Part shown: in pieces, positions 44,162 through 51,589 of the stretch
Position numbering within the stretch: the stretch's first letter is position 1
How the letters are laid out: each line of letters opens with the position of its first letter
Assembly (NCBI GenBank): GCA_025666215.1
Contig: CP102593.1
Span: 3,051,001-3,115,000, forward strand
Direction of reading: 5' to 3'
Length of the DNA: 64,000 nucleotides
From: Xanthomonas campestris pv. phormiicola
GTDB taxonomy: Bacteria; Pseudomonadota; Gammaproteobacteria; Xanthomonadales; Xanthomonadaceae
Position numbers and translations under genes: made by a program
Notes under the pieces: generated by a model
Seen by the model: the letters and a program-made list of their open reading frames with translations, nothing else
What the model was told of the DNA's origin: nothing
Databases searched by the model: none

Positions 44162-44302
44162 GGGCAATGGGACCTTGTCGGGCGCCGCAGCGCCGCCCGA
44201 AGCGGCGCCCGCCGCCGATGAGCGGGATGCTGACTGGCGCGCATGCCCGCCGCCGCGGAACGACCGCAGCGGCCGCCATGCACGCGTGGCTCGCCGGGAA
44301 TA

Positions 44303-44317
44303 TGCGAATGACTCGCA
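44303..44317. promoter_or_regulatory. Imperfect 7-1-7 dyad upstream of the TonB receptor
   Basis: TGCGAATGACTCGCA has two 7-bp arms matching at six of seven positions around a single central base. The geometry is that of Fur-type sites, but the sequence differs from the usual Fur consensus. It could serve Fur or the adjacent AraC regulator, or be chance. Confidence 0.25.
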
Positions 44318-44412
44318 ACGCCGGAAATTTTCACATGCCATGCGCCAGCCGATCTTTGCGCGGCGCGCCGGGACCTTTGTCATCGGCGCATCTCCTTCAC
44401 TCATCGCCGTGC

Positions 44413-45411
44413 CTACACCCGCCCGCGCAGCCGACCGGGCGCCACGCCGTAGCGGCGCCGGAACGCGGTGGCGAAGTTGGCCGGGCTCGCATAGCCAGCC
44501 AGCAGCGCGGCACGCGCCACGCTGACGCCGTCGCGCTCCAGCGCCAGCCGCGCCAGCTCCAGCCGGCGTTGCTGCACGAACGCACCGACACTGATGCCGT
44601 GCGCGCTGCGGAACTGGCGCTGCAACGTGGCAGCGCTAGCGCCCACCCGACGCGCGAGCTCGTCGATCCGCAATGGCAGCGAAGGGTTGTCGCGCAGGAA
44701 ATCGCGCACTTCGCACATGCGCCGGTAGACCGCCGGGCGCAACGGCCGCAGCGCGGCGGGCGCCGGAGCGGCTTGCGCCAGCCCCTGCTGCGCGCAAGCC
44801 TCCACCACCAGGTTCAGCGCACGCGCCTCCAGATACATCGCCAGCAGCGGCGCCGGCAGTGGCGGCGGATTGAGCATGCGCTCGGCCAGTGCGCGCATCG
44901 CCGCCGACGCGCGCCGGCAGCTGCCACCGGGGTAGCCACCGATGAAGGCGTCGGCGGCGGATGCGTCGAGGTGTCCGCCGCCCATCAGGCACTGTTCGAG
45001 CCATTCGCGGCCGAGTCCGATGCTGATCCGGCGCGCATAGTCGCCGCGCCGGACCACCCGCCGGAACTCGGCCGGCCGCGGCATCCCCACGATCGCCAGG
45101 TCCGGCATCGGCGCACCCGGCGGCGCAGCCCGGCGCGGCGCGGCCAGCCGCACGCGATGCCCGTCGTAGGCGACGTCGACCGCGCCCTCCAGGACCAGCA
45201 CGATCCGCAGGCAGTCCTCGTCGACGCCACGCGCCACGTAGTCCTCGCGCTCCACTTCGCTGCCGAAATGGAACCCCAGTCCCGGACGCAGGACGCGGTA
45301 TTGGCTCAGGTGCCCGGCCAGGCCCGGCGAACCGGCATCGCCGGCGGACGCCTGCGGACTGCGGGAAGGAATGCTGCGCACGAGGAGAAGGCCTCTGACA
45401 TGGAAGGACAT
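44413..45411 (-). CDS. AraC-family transcriptional regulator, probable activator of the siderophore operon
   Basis: 332 residues from the ATG at 45411 (MSFHVRGLLLVRS); upstream in-frame codons to 45462 are Arg-rich and unlikely, and no start has a strong ribosome site. The C-terminal 100 residues form the paired helix-turn-helix of the AraC family: VYRRMCEVRDFLRDNPSLPL, ELARRVGASAATLQRQF, then AGYASPANFATAFRRRYGVAPG. The N-terminal half resembles PchR-type regulators that respond to an iron chelate. It lies 251 bp upstream of the receptor gene on the same strand, a usual arrangement for siderophore-specific activators. Target and ligand are inferred. Confidence 0.9.
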   Translation of the reverse strand: MSFHVRGLLLVRSIPSRSPQASAGDAGSPGLAGHLSQYRVLRPGLGFHFGSEVEREDYVARGVDEDCLRIVLVLEGAVDVAYDGHRVRLAAPRRAAPPGAPMPDLAIVGMPRPAEFRRVVRRGDYARRISIGLGREWLEQCLMGGGHLDASAADAFIGGYPGGSCRRASAAMRALAERMLNPPPLPAPLLAMYLEARALNLVVEACAQQGLAQAAPAPAALRPLRPAVYRRMCEVRDFLRDNPSLPLRIDELARRVGASAATLQRQFRSAHGISVGAFVQQRRLELARLALERDGVSVARAALLAGYASPANFATAFRRRYGVAPGRLRGRV

Positions 45412-45548
45412 TCTCTGGCGGCAGCTGGAGATCCGACGGCGCCGACAGGCGCGGCCGGCCACTGAGATAAGCGGTGCTCGATTCTAGGCGCTCGCCGGCG
45501 TCGCGGCAAACCCGCCCCCGCGCACGCCCTGCCGGCGCGGCAAGGCGC

Positions 45549-46331
45549 TCAGCGCACGCCCGGCAGTACCTGCTGCGCGCCGGTCACCAGGCCGCAGGCA
45601 TGGTCCTGCAGCTCCTCGCCGCTGGCGCGATTGCCGCTGGCGGCATCGACCCGCGTCGCCAGCAACACGAAGCCGGGCGCCGGACCGGCGTCCCCGACCA
45701 GCACCAGCGAGTAGTCGCGCATCGCCTCGCCGGCCGGCAGTTCCTCGGCGAGCAGCCGCAGCGGATTGGCCGTCAGCGCCTCCCCGGGCAAGCGCCGGGC
45801 CAGATAGCGATGGCCCAGCAGCGGCTGCGGCAACGGCCGCCACGCCGCGCCGACCTGCGCCTGCATATCGTCCAGCTCGCGGCGCACCTGCGGATGCAGG
45901 CAATCGACATGGATGTGCAGCTGCTCCTGCGAGCGGCCATGCGGGGAATTGAGCGCCAGCGACAGATACTGCCGCGGCAGCGGGCGGCCGAGTGCCCGCT
46001 CCACGAAGATGCGCGCATCCCACGCCGCGGCGAAGTAGTTGGGCGCGTCCGCCTGCAGCGCGCGCGGGTCCTCGATGCCGACGATGCGCTCGATCGGCAG
46101 CAGCAGGAACTGGAAATCGCCGTGACTGTCCTTGAGCACCACCGAACGCCGCTGCGGCTGCGGCCATACCGCGACGCAGTCGGCCGCGCGCGGCGCGTCG
46201 GCGGCCAGGCAGTGTGCGTTGAGGATGCGCCACAGCGCGTCGGGATCGGCCGCATGACGCACGCTCGGTACGCTCAGGCACGCGGCCAGCGCCAGCAGCA
46301 ACACCAATGGCAACAGGCTTCTGAACTTCAA
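45549..46331 (-). CDS. cdh: CDP-diacylglycerol pyrophosphatase-like lipoprotein
   Basis: 260 residues from a TTG at 46331, with GGAG eight bases upstream; no in-frame ATG fits. The N-terminus (LKFRSLLPLVLLLALAACLS) is a signal with lipobox LAAC. The HIT-like motif SQEQLHIHVDCL, the earlier KDSHGDFQFLLLPIERIVGIEDP and QYLSLALNSPHGR are characteristic of Cdh, which cleaves CDP-diacylglycerol to CMP and phosphatidate. The gene is oriented with the siderophore operon but has no evident functional link to it. It lies at the right end of the first accessory block. Confidence 0.88.
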   Translation of the reverse strand: MKFRSLLPLVLLLALAACLSVPSVRHAADPDALWRILNAHCLAADAPRAADCVAVWPQPQRRSVVLKDSHGDFQFLLLPIERIVGIEDPRALQADAPNYFAAAWDARIFVERALGRPLPRQYLSLALNSPHGRSQEQLHIHVDCLHPQVRRELDDMQAQVGAAWRPLPQPLLGHRYLARRLPGEALTANPLRLLAEELPAGEAMRDYSLVLVGDAGPAPGFVLLATRVDAASGNRASGEELQDHACGLVTGAQQVLPGVR

Positions 46332-46387
46332 AACGACGTCTCCGGGCAGGCAGGGCGGAACATGATAGGGCCCGTCGCGCCATGCAT

Positions 46388-46425
46388 GCGGACCACGCCT
46401 TTGTGCACATCCGCGCGCGCCACGC
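46388..46425 (+). repeat. 38-bp direct repeat, left copy
   Basis: Matches 51541-51578 in the same orientation at 34 of 38 positions (counted by hand). The right copy lies just upstream of the S10 peptidase gene. This left copy ends 15 bp before the parE fragment, forming the junction between the two accessory blocks. Confidence 0.8.
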
Positions 46426-46440
46426 TGACCAATCCTGCAC

Positions 46441-46531
46441 GCTGATGGACATGCTACTGGCCAAGAACCGCGCTGGCGATCGCAAACAGTGGCTGGAGAC
46501 CAAAGGCGGGCTGGCTTGGTTGGAGGTCCGA
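46441..46531 (+). pseudogene. Decayed copy of the parE 3' end
   Basis: Encodes LMDMLLAKNRAGDRKQWLET, then KGGLAWLEV, the last 29 residues of ParE with substitutions. 79 of 91 bases match the intact gene at 36621-36711. The stop is lost (TGA to CGA), and there is no upstream coding sequence or start. Non-synonymous changes (K to N, D to G, S to W) show it is not under ParE constraint. It is in the same orientation as parE, 9.8 kb downstream. Confidence 0.93.
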
Positions 46532-46602
46532 ACTGCCGAGATTGCGGATCCGGGATTGGCCTGACAGCGGCTAGACCATCCCTTGGAAGCACGCAGCATC
46601 CT

Positions 46603-46785
46603 GTAGCAGCGACTTCAGGGCACCTCTAATAACCTCGATTCTAAAAATTTCGCACTATGCGCATCAATGACTTGCGAGCGTTTTAGTCGAGTTTTTTGGG
46701 GTTATTAGAGGTGCCCTTCAGTCGCGACGAACGAAGCGGGCCACCTCGTCATGCCGCGAAAGCGTCGGGATTGAAGTCTCTCCCA
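46603..46785 (+). repeat. Intergenic repeat (GTAGCAGCG...CTTCAGTCGCGAC type), interrupted
   Basis: Begins GTAGCAGCGACTTCAG, is split by a 97-bp insertion, then continues CTTCAGTCGCGACGAACGAA and ends GTCGGGATTGAAGTCTCTCC. The layout (GTAGCAGCGGCTTCAGCCGCGAC...GGGACTGAAGTCCCTCC) is a common Xanthomonas intergenic repeat. A related degenerate copy follows. Confidence 0.7.
46619..46715. mobile_element. 97-bp MITE-like element with perfect terminal inverted repeats
   Basis: GGCACCTCTAATAACC at 46619-46634 is the perfect inverse of 46700-46715. The element is flanked by a 6-bp direct duplication CTTCAG (46613-46618 and 46716-46721). Removing it and one CTTCAG restores an uninterrupted copy of the surrounding intergenic repeat, which supports a real insertion. 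It is too short to encode a transposase, so it would have been mobilised in trans. Confidence 0.78.
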
Positions 46786-46820
46786 TAAATTCAACAGACC
46801 ACTGCGCGCAAGCATCCGTA

Positions 46821-46917
46821 GCAGCGGCTCCGAGTGTCATCGGGCCATCAGCCGCGGCGGACGAAGCCGCCTCATCGCGGTGCAGCACCGCGTTGGGACA
46901 GAAGTCCCTCCGACCAG
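46821..46917 (+). repeat. Second, degenerate copy of the intergenic repeat
   Basis: Starts GTAGCAGCGGCTCC, contains CAGCCGCGGCGGACGAA and ends TTGGGACAGAAGTCCCTCC, matching the outer parts of the copy at 46603-46785 with changes in the middle. Confidence 0.55.
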
Positions 46918-47099
46918 TTCGCCCGCGCGCATTACGTCATCGCCCAGACATAGCGGCCACATCGGCCACCGCCCGCATGCGCCATCGCGCGCGCGAAAGT
47001 GCCGCGTGCGCTGTCCGGTTTTTTCCGCAAGCGGCGTTGTTGATGGAGTAGCCCGCATTACGCCGGCTGCTCAGGAATCAACCACGAAAAGGAAGCCAT

Positions 47100-48038
47100 A
47101 TGAGCGACAGCTCCGATACCCCGGCGTTCGACGATCTCGACCAGCTCGACGCCCTGCTCACCGACACCCGCGCCAAAGACACCCTCACCGTCTCCGACAT
47201 CGGCGAGGCGCGCGACGCCATCGCCACGTTCCGCGACGGCGACGGTACCGGTTCATGGAATGGACTGGACCGCACCGAAGTGGCCGACCGCCTGCTCGAC
47301 CTGGTCAACAACCCGCGTCTGATCCGCCAGGGCGACTTGAACCTGTGCGGGCCGGCGGCGCTGCTGCTGATGTGGGCCAGCCGCGACCCGCTGGGGTTCG
47401 CCAGCTTCGCCACCACCCTGTACGACAACGGCAGCGCCGACCTGGGCGATCTATCCATCACGCCCAAGGACACGCTGCTGGCGCAGGACTACAGCAGCCT
47501 GAGCACCCGCACCTTCGGCGCCGACTGGATGCTGCTCAGCGCGATCCGCAACACCGACCAGCCGTTCTGGCAAAGCAGTTGGGTCGGCGATCCGGCGCAG
47601 AATTTCGCCGCACTGACCAGGCCCGAAGAACTGGCCAGCTGGCTGCGCGCCACCGGCATCTATGCGCAGGTCAGCGACGAAGGCAACTGGACCTCGCCGG
47701 CCGGCATCCCGCACGCCACCGGCATCGAGTTCCGCGAAGGCCGCGATGTGGCGCTGCTGATCAACACCAATCTGCTGCACGACGCGCGCCGTAGTGCGGC
47801 GTTGATCGACGAGCGGTTCCTGCTAAACCTGTTCCCCAACCACTACATCGTCGGGCTCAACAACATCAGCGTGGCGGTGATGGACGGCCCGCAGAACGAC
47901 GACGGCACACTGATGTTCCAGAAGGACGACGTATTGCTATCGATCTGGTCGTGGGGCGAGAGCAGCTTCGACCTGGCAGTGCCGCAAAAGTCGTTCGTCG
48001 ACAACTACTACGGCGCGGTCATCGCAGATCTTCCGTGA
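47100..48038 (+). CDS. Papain-like cysteine protease-fold protein, first gene of the three-gene cluster
   Basis: 312 residues, with AAGGA six bases before the ATG. No signal peptide or membrane segment. The segment RQGDLNLCGPAALLLMWASR has the papain-like arrangement of Gln77 (oxyanion hole) followed by Cys83 in CGPAA. A candidate catalytic His248 lies in FPNHYIVGLN, with a further conserved-looking WSWGESSF near the C-terminus. The overall pattern resembles C39-like or bacterial effector-type cysteine peptidases, though I cannot assign a family. The N-terminal 50 residues are acidic (SDTPAFDDLDQLDALL). It is followed at 52 bp by a gene for a large protein of unknown function and probably forms an operon with both genes behind it. 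The activity could be protease, amidase or acyltransferase. Confidence 0.72.
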   Translation: MSDSSDTPAFDDLDQLDALLTDTRAKDTLTVSDIGEARDAIATFRDGDGTGSWNGLDRTEVADRLLDLVNNPRLIRQGDLNLCGPAALLLMWASRDPLGFASFATTLYDNGSADLGDLSITPKDTLLAQDYSSLSTRTFGADWMLLSAIRNTDQPFWQSSWVGDPAQNFAALTRPEELASWLRATGIYAQVSDEGNWTSPAGIPHATGIEFREGRDVALLINTNLLHDARRSAALIDERFLLNLFPNHYIVGLNNISVAVMDGPQNDDGTLMFQKDDVLLSIWSWGESSFDLAVPQKSFVDNYYGAVIADLP

Positions 48039-48090
48039 ACCCAATGGCGGCGGGAACGCCGCCCACTCACTTTTCGCAAGGAGCACTTTC

Positions 48091-49668
48091 ATGCCACTCG
48101 TCACTCCCGATGTCATGCTCAACTCGGTCATGGGCAAGGTCTACAACGTCCTCACCAACGGCGACGACACCGTCCCCAAGTCGGAAGACAATTTCTTCAG
48201 CTGGGCCACGCCCGGCATCCCGCTGCAGCCCGAAGACGTACGCTTCATGAAGCAGGGCCTCACCGGCGTGGTGCGCAAGGCCGCGCTGGACGAGATGCGT
48301 ACCACCCAGCCCGACGGCACCACCACCACTCCGGAACTGACCCCGTCGCAACTGGAAGCGCTGAAGGGCAGCGACGCGGCGCAACTGCTGAAACAGGCCG
48401 AGGACTTCTCGCGCCTGGTCGATTTCGTGCCGGACCTGGCCGCCACGGTCAACAACCAGTTCTCGGCGCTGAGCGTGATGAACAACGAAGGCACGCTGTC
48501 CGAGCGCTACGAGTACATCCTGCGCATGAGCCAGGTCATGCACAACGAGCTGCCGGACGACATCAAGAAGAAGATCGAGAAGTTTCGCGGCCTGCTGCAG
48601 ACCACCACCACCAAGAAGAACCTGATCGACGACAGCGAGACCCAGGTGACCGAGCCCAGTCCGCTGGTCAAGGCCTACAACGAGAAGATGGTCGACTACA
48701 TGAGCGCGGCGCTGGACTACAACAGCCAGCGCATCGACGGCCTGGCCGCCGCCGACCAGCGCGCGGTGCAGAACTGGGCGATCAATGCCAACATCCTGCG
48801 CAACAAGGTCAAGGCGGCGATGTCCGACTGGGTCTCCAACGGCTACAAGAACGACTACGAGCAGATCGCCGCGTTCATCGATCAGGTCATGCAGCGCGAC
48901 ATGGCGCTGCTCAAGCAGCAGTACCGCGACGACCTGGAAAAGGCGCGACTGACCGGCCTGAACTCCGGCAGCGACTTCTTCTACAGCTCGGTGGTGCCCG
49001 GCAACTTCATGGACAACGCCGGCTGGACCGACTTCGGCTTCAGCTCTTCCGACTACAACAGCTCCAGCAACTCCAGCTATGCGATGCGCCGCTCCAGCAC
49101 CAGCGCCGGCGGCGGCTTCCTGGGCATCTTCGGCGGTGGCGGACGGGTCAGCAACGCCAGCGGCGAAAGCCAGTCGCACGTGCAGTTCGATTCGGATAGC
49201 TTCAGCATGGAGTTCAGCATCGCGCAGATGCCGATCGTGCGGCCCTGGTTCAAGACCGCGTTCCTGATGAGCAAGAGCTGGCGCATGGACCAGAACAACC
49301 CCGAGGCCAAGGGCCAGTTCGCCTCCGACGGCGCGACCCCGGCCAAGGGCCTGCTGCCGGCCTACCCGACCTCGCTGATCCTGGTCCGCAACCTGACCCT
49401 GCGCCTCGGCAAATCCTCCGGCTTCCGCGACATGGCCGAGTCCTGGCAGCGTTCCTCCGCCAGCGGCGGCGGCGCGCTTACGTTCGGCCCGTTTCACCTG
49501 GCCGGTTCGCACGGGCGCAGCTCGGCCAGCGGCGAGCGCTCCAGCGAGGCGCACTACGATAGCGAGAAACAGACGATGACGGTCGACGGCACCCAGATCA
49601 TCGGCTTCAAGTGCCATGTGTTCCCGAAGTCGCCGGATCCGCTGCCCAGCATCACCGACTGGATCTGA
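48091..49668 (+). CDS. Large protein of unknown function, RPWF/PDP family member A
   Basis: 525 residues, with AAGGAG seven bases before the ATG. No signal peptide. The first 290 residues are mainly helical, with charged stretches (DIKKKIEKFRGLLQ; DQVMQRDMALLKQQYRDDLEKAR). A Ser/Gly-rich flexible segment follows (about 317-350: YNSSSNSSYAMRRSSTSAGGG, then FLGIFGGGG). The C-terminal part has SMEFSIAQMPIVRPWF (R384-F387), LLPAYPTSLILVRN (near 423) and a tail GFKCHVFPKSPDPLPSITDW. The same three elements occur in order in the next protein, so the two are paralogues. The glycine loop next to a beta-rich domain could suit a membrane-inserting or assembling protein, but this is speculation; no known family is recognised. 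Confidence 0.75.
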   Translation: MPLVTPDVMLNSVMGKVYNVLTNGDDTVPKSEDNFFSWATPGIPLQPEDVRFMKQGLTGVVRKAALDEMRTTQPDGTTTTPELTPSQLEALKGSDAAQLLKQAEDFSRLVDFVPDLAATVNNQFSALSVMNNEGTLSERYEYILRMSQVMHNELPDDIKKKIEKFRGLLQTTTTKKNLIDDSETQVTEPSPLVKAYNEKMVDYMSAALDYNSQRIDGLAAADQRAVQNWAINANILRNKVKAAMSDWVSNGYKNDYEQIAAFIDQVMQRDMALLKQQYRDDLEKARLTGLNSGSDFFYSSVVPGNFMDNAGWTDFGFSSSDYNSSSNSSYAMRRSSTSAGGGFLGIFGGGGRVSNASGESQSHVQFDSDSFSMEFSIAQMPIVRPWFKTAFLMSKSWRMDQNNPEAKGQFASDGATPAKGLLPAYPTSLILVRNLTLRLGKSSGFRDMAESWQRSSASGGGALTFGPFHLAGSHGRSSASGERSSEAHYDSEKQTMTVDGTQIIGFKCHVFPKSPDPLPSITDWI

Positions 49669-49756
49669 GCGGCGCCGCAGCACCACGGCAGGCGGCCGCG
49701 CGCCGCCTGCCGTCCCGCGCGCCCGATGTTTCCCCTTTTTCAAGGAATCGCCTGCA

Positions 49757-51295
49757 ATGGACGCAGCCGCCCAATTGGCCTTGATGGCCAAAGCCGAACA
49801 CGTGTTCGGCAGCGACGACACCGAACTCAGCTTCCCGGTCACGCCGCTGGCGTTCGCACCCGCCGCCCTGGATCTGCTCGGCGACGGCACGATGGAGCAT
49901 CTGATCGAATTTTCGCTGCTGGCCAACCGCATTCCCGACGGCCCCGCCTGGAGCGGCGATGGCCAAACCTTGCTGTGGGAGGTCTACGCGCAGGTGCTGC
50001 GCGAGGCCCAATTCGCCCAGTCCACCCGCACCGCGCAGGAGGAGGCCGACTATCAGGCCGCATGCGCGGTGCTGTACCGGCAGGACGAGGAAGGCCGGCG
50101 CCTGCCGACCGATGCCGCGCTCGCCTACCGCAGCTATCGCGACCGCTACCTGCTGCTGCAACAGGACTATCTGGCACAGCAGGCCACCGCCAGTGCCGGC
50201 AGCGCCGAGCAGGTGCAAGCCTGGCACGACCTGCGGCAGCCGGCGCTGCAGCGTGGGCTCGACGACGCACTGGCCGACTGGGCGGCGCTGGGCTACCGCG
50301 ACGCGGTCGAGCAAGCGCAGGCACAGGTCAGCGGGCTGAGCGCCAAATCGCCGTGGCAGACGCTGAGCGAATGGAAGGGACGCTGCAATCCGGACATGGA
50401 TACGCTGACCCGCGCCAGCGACCAACTGCAGGTGTATCCGACCAGCTACGCGCCTAGCAATGCGCTGGACGAGGGTTCCTGGCGGCGTTTCGAACTCAGC
50501 GGCGCGGAGATCGACGCCGCGCTGGCCGAGGCGCCGGCCGAGTTGCGCGCACGGCTGGGAACCGGCGGCGATTCCGGCATCGCCTCGCTGAGCTTCGAAT
50601 TCAGCTCGGCCGCGCTGATCCGGCCCTGGTTCAGCGCCGACGCCTTCGCGGCGCGATTCTGGCGCTTCGCCGATGCCTCGCTGCAACTCAGCGACGGGCA
50701 GTCGCCCGCGCACGGACCCTGCCCCGCGTATCCGGTGGCCGTGGTGTTCGCCCGCGACATCCAGGTGCAGCGCAAGCCGACGGCAGCGCTACCAAGCGTC
50801 GCTGGCCCGACGTTGGGTTTCGATCCGGGCTTGCTGCGGCAACTGCGGTTGACCCCGACGCTGATCGCTCGACGAGGATTGCGGCTACCGCCGCGCGTGC
50901 CGGAAGGGCCGATCGGCATGCGCCGACGGCCTGTGCTGGCCATGCCGGACCGCAGTCTGGCGGTCGCCCCTGCGCCAATCGCGAGCGCAGCGCTACGCAT
51001 GCCGCTGCGCAATATCGCCGCACCGATACCGACACCCACTCCGCGCCCGCGCATCGTGATCGGCCGGCCGGCGGCGACGCCAATGGCAAGCGCGCCGGTG
51101 GCCGCGCAGGCGATGCTGCGGCGTCTGCGCATGGATGCCTATGCGCGCGATCTCAGCGTGGCCGAAGTCGCGCCTGCGCCGGCGCCGCCGGCGGTACGCG
51201 ACGCGGCACCTCATGACGACAGCGTCTACATCCTGGCCTTCATCTGCCGCCCGCTCCCGCGCTGCCCGGATCCGGACCCGACACTGGCCTGGTAA
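49757..51295 (+). CDS. Large protein of unknown function, RPWF/PDP family member B
   Basis: 512 residues from the ATG at 49757, with AAGGA ten bases upstream. The N-terminal 240 residues are mostly helical (QLALMAKAEHVFG; YRDRYLLLQQDYLAQQATA). Then come SLSFEFSSAALIRPWF (R289-F292) and GPCPAYPVAVVFARDI (near 323), as in the preceding protein. Between that and the tail is an unusual stretch of about 120 residues, rich in Pro, Arg and Ala (LPPRVPEGPIGMRRRPVL; APIPTPTPRPRIVIGRP), probably disordered. The tail ILAFICRPLPRCPDPDPTLAW mirrors the neighbour's. The paralogue pair next to a papain-like gene suggests a complex or a substrate/processing relationship. Function unknown. Confidence 0.73.
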   Translation: MDAAAQLALMAKAEHVFGSDDTELSFPVTPLAFAPAALDLLGDGTMEHLIEFSLLANRIPDGPAWSGDGQTLLWEVYAQVLREAQFAQSTRTAQEEADYQAACAVLYRQDEEGRRLPTDAALAYRSYRDRYLLLQQDYLAQQATASAGSAEQVQAWHDLRQPALQRGLDDALADWAALGYRDAVEQAQAQVSGLSAKSPWQTLSEWKGRCNPDMDTLTRASDQLQVYPTSYAPSNALDEGSWRRFELSGAEIDAALAEAPAELRARLGTGGDSGIASLSFEFSSAALIRPWFSADAFAARFWRFADASLQLSDGQSPAHGPCPAYPVAVVFARDIQVQRKPTAALPSVAGPTLGFDPGLLRQLRLTPTLIARRGLRLPPRVPEGPIGMRRRPVLAMPDRSLAVAPAPIASAALRMPLRNIAAPIPTPTPRPRIVIGRPAATPMASAPVAAQAMLRRLRMDAYARDLSVAEVAPAPAPPAVRDAAPHDDSVYILAFICRPLPRCPDPDPTLAW

Positions 51296-51540
51296 AGCGC
51301 CGGTCGGCAGCGGCGATCGATGACCCTTGCGGCACAGCCTTGGCTGCAGTGTCCTGGCACCGCTGTCGTCGCGGCCGGTCGTCCCGGCGCTAGCGAGAAG
51401 CACTAGTACACCGACAGCAACACGCATGGCGATCGCCCCAGGCCAGGGACCACGGCCCAGGCCGTGCGCCAACGCCAGCGCGGGTGGCGCCGATGACGAT
51501 TCAGGCGCGTGCTCAGGCCATCCGGCAATGCGCGCTGCGC

Positions 51541-51578
51541 GCCGACCATGCCTTTGGGCACATCCGCGCGCGCCGCGC
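51541..51578 (+). repeat. 38-bp direct repeat, right copy, in the S10 peptidase leader
   Basis: Matches 46388-46425 at 34 of 38 positions and lies 11 bp upstream of the S10 peptidase start. It closes the second accessory block. Confidence 0.8.
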
Positions 51579-51589
51579 CGCGGCCTAGC

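Larger units (their letters stand above)
46332..47099. other. Repeat-rich intergenic region without an intact gene
   Basis: 768 bp between cdh and the papain-like gene. From left to right it holds a 38-bp direct repeat, a decayed parE 3' fragment, an intergenic repeat split by a 97-bp MITE-like insertion, a second degenerate copy of that repeat, and about 180 bp of leader before the next gene. A 60-codon frame at 46382-46564 is only the translated parE remnant. Confidence 0.85.

Noticed and set aside
36712..46440. Classical integrase-driven island at the parE 3' end
   Set aside because: The flanking parE repeats fit, but no integrase is present and the added 38-bp repeat pattern fits tandem recombination of two locus alleles better.
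46382..46564. 60-codon frame containing a ParE-like segment
   Set aside because: It is the translated decayed parE fragment joined to the 38-bp repeat; annotated as a pseudogene.
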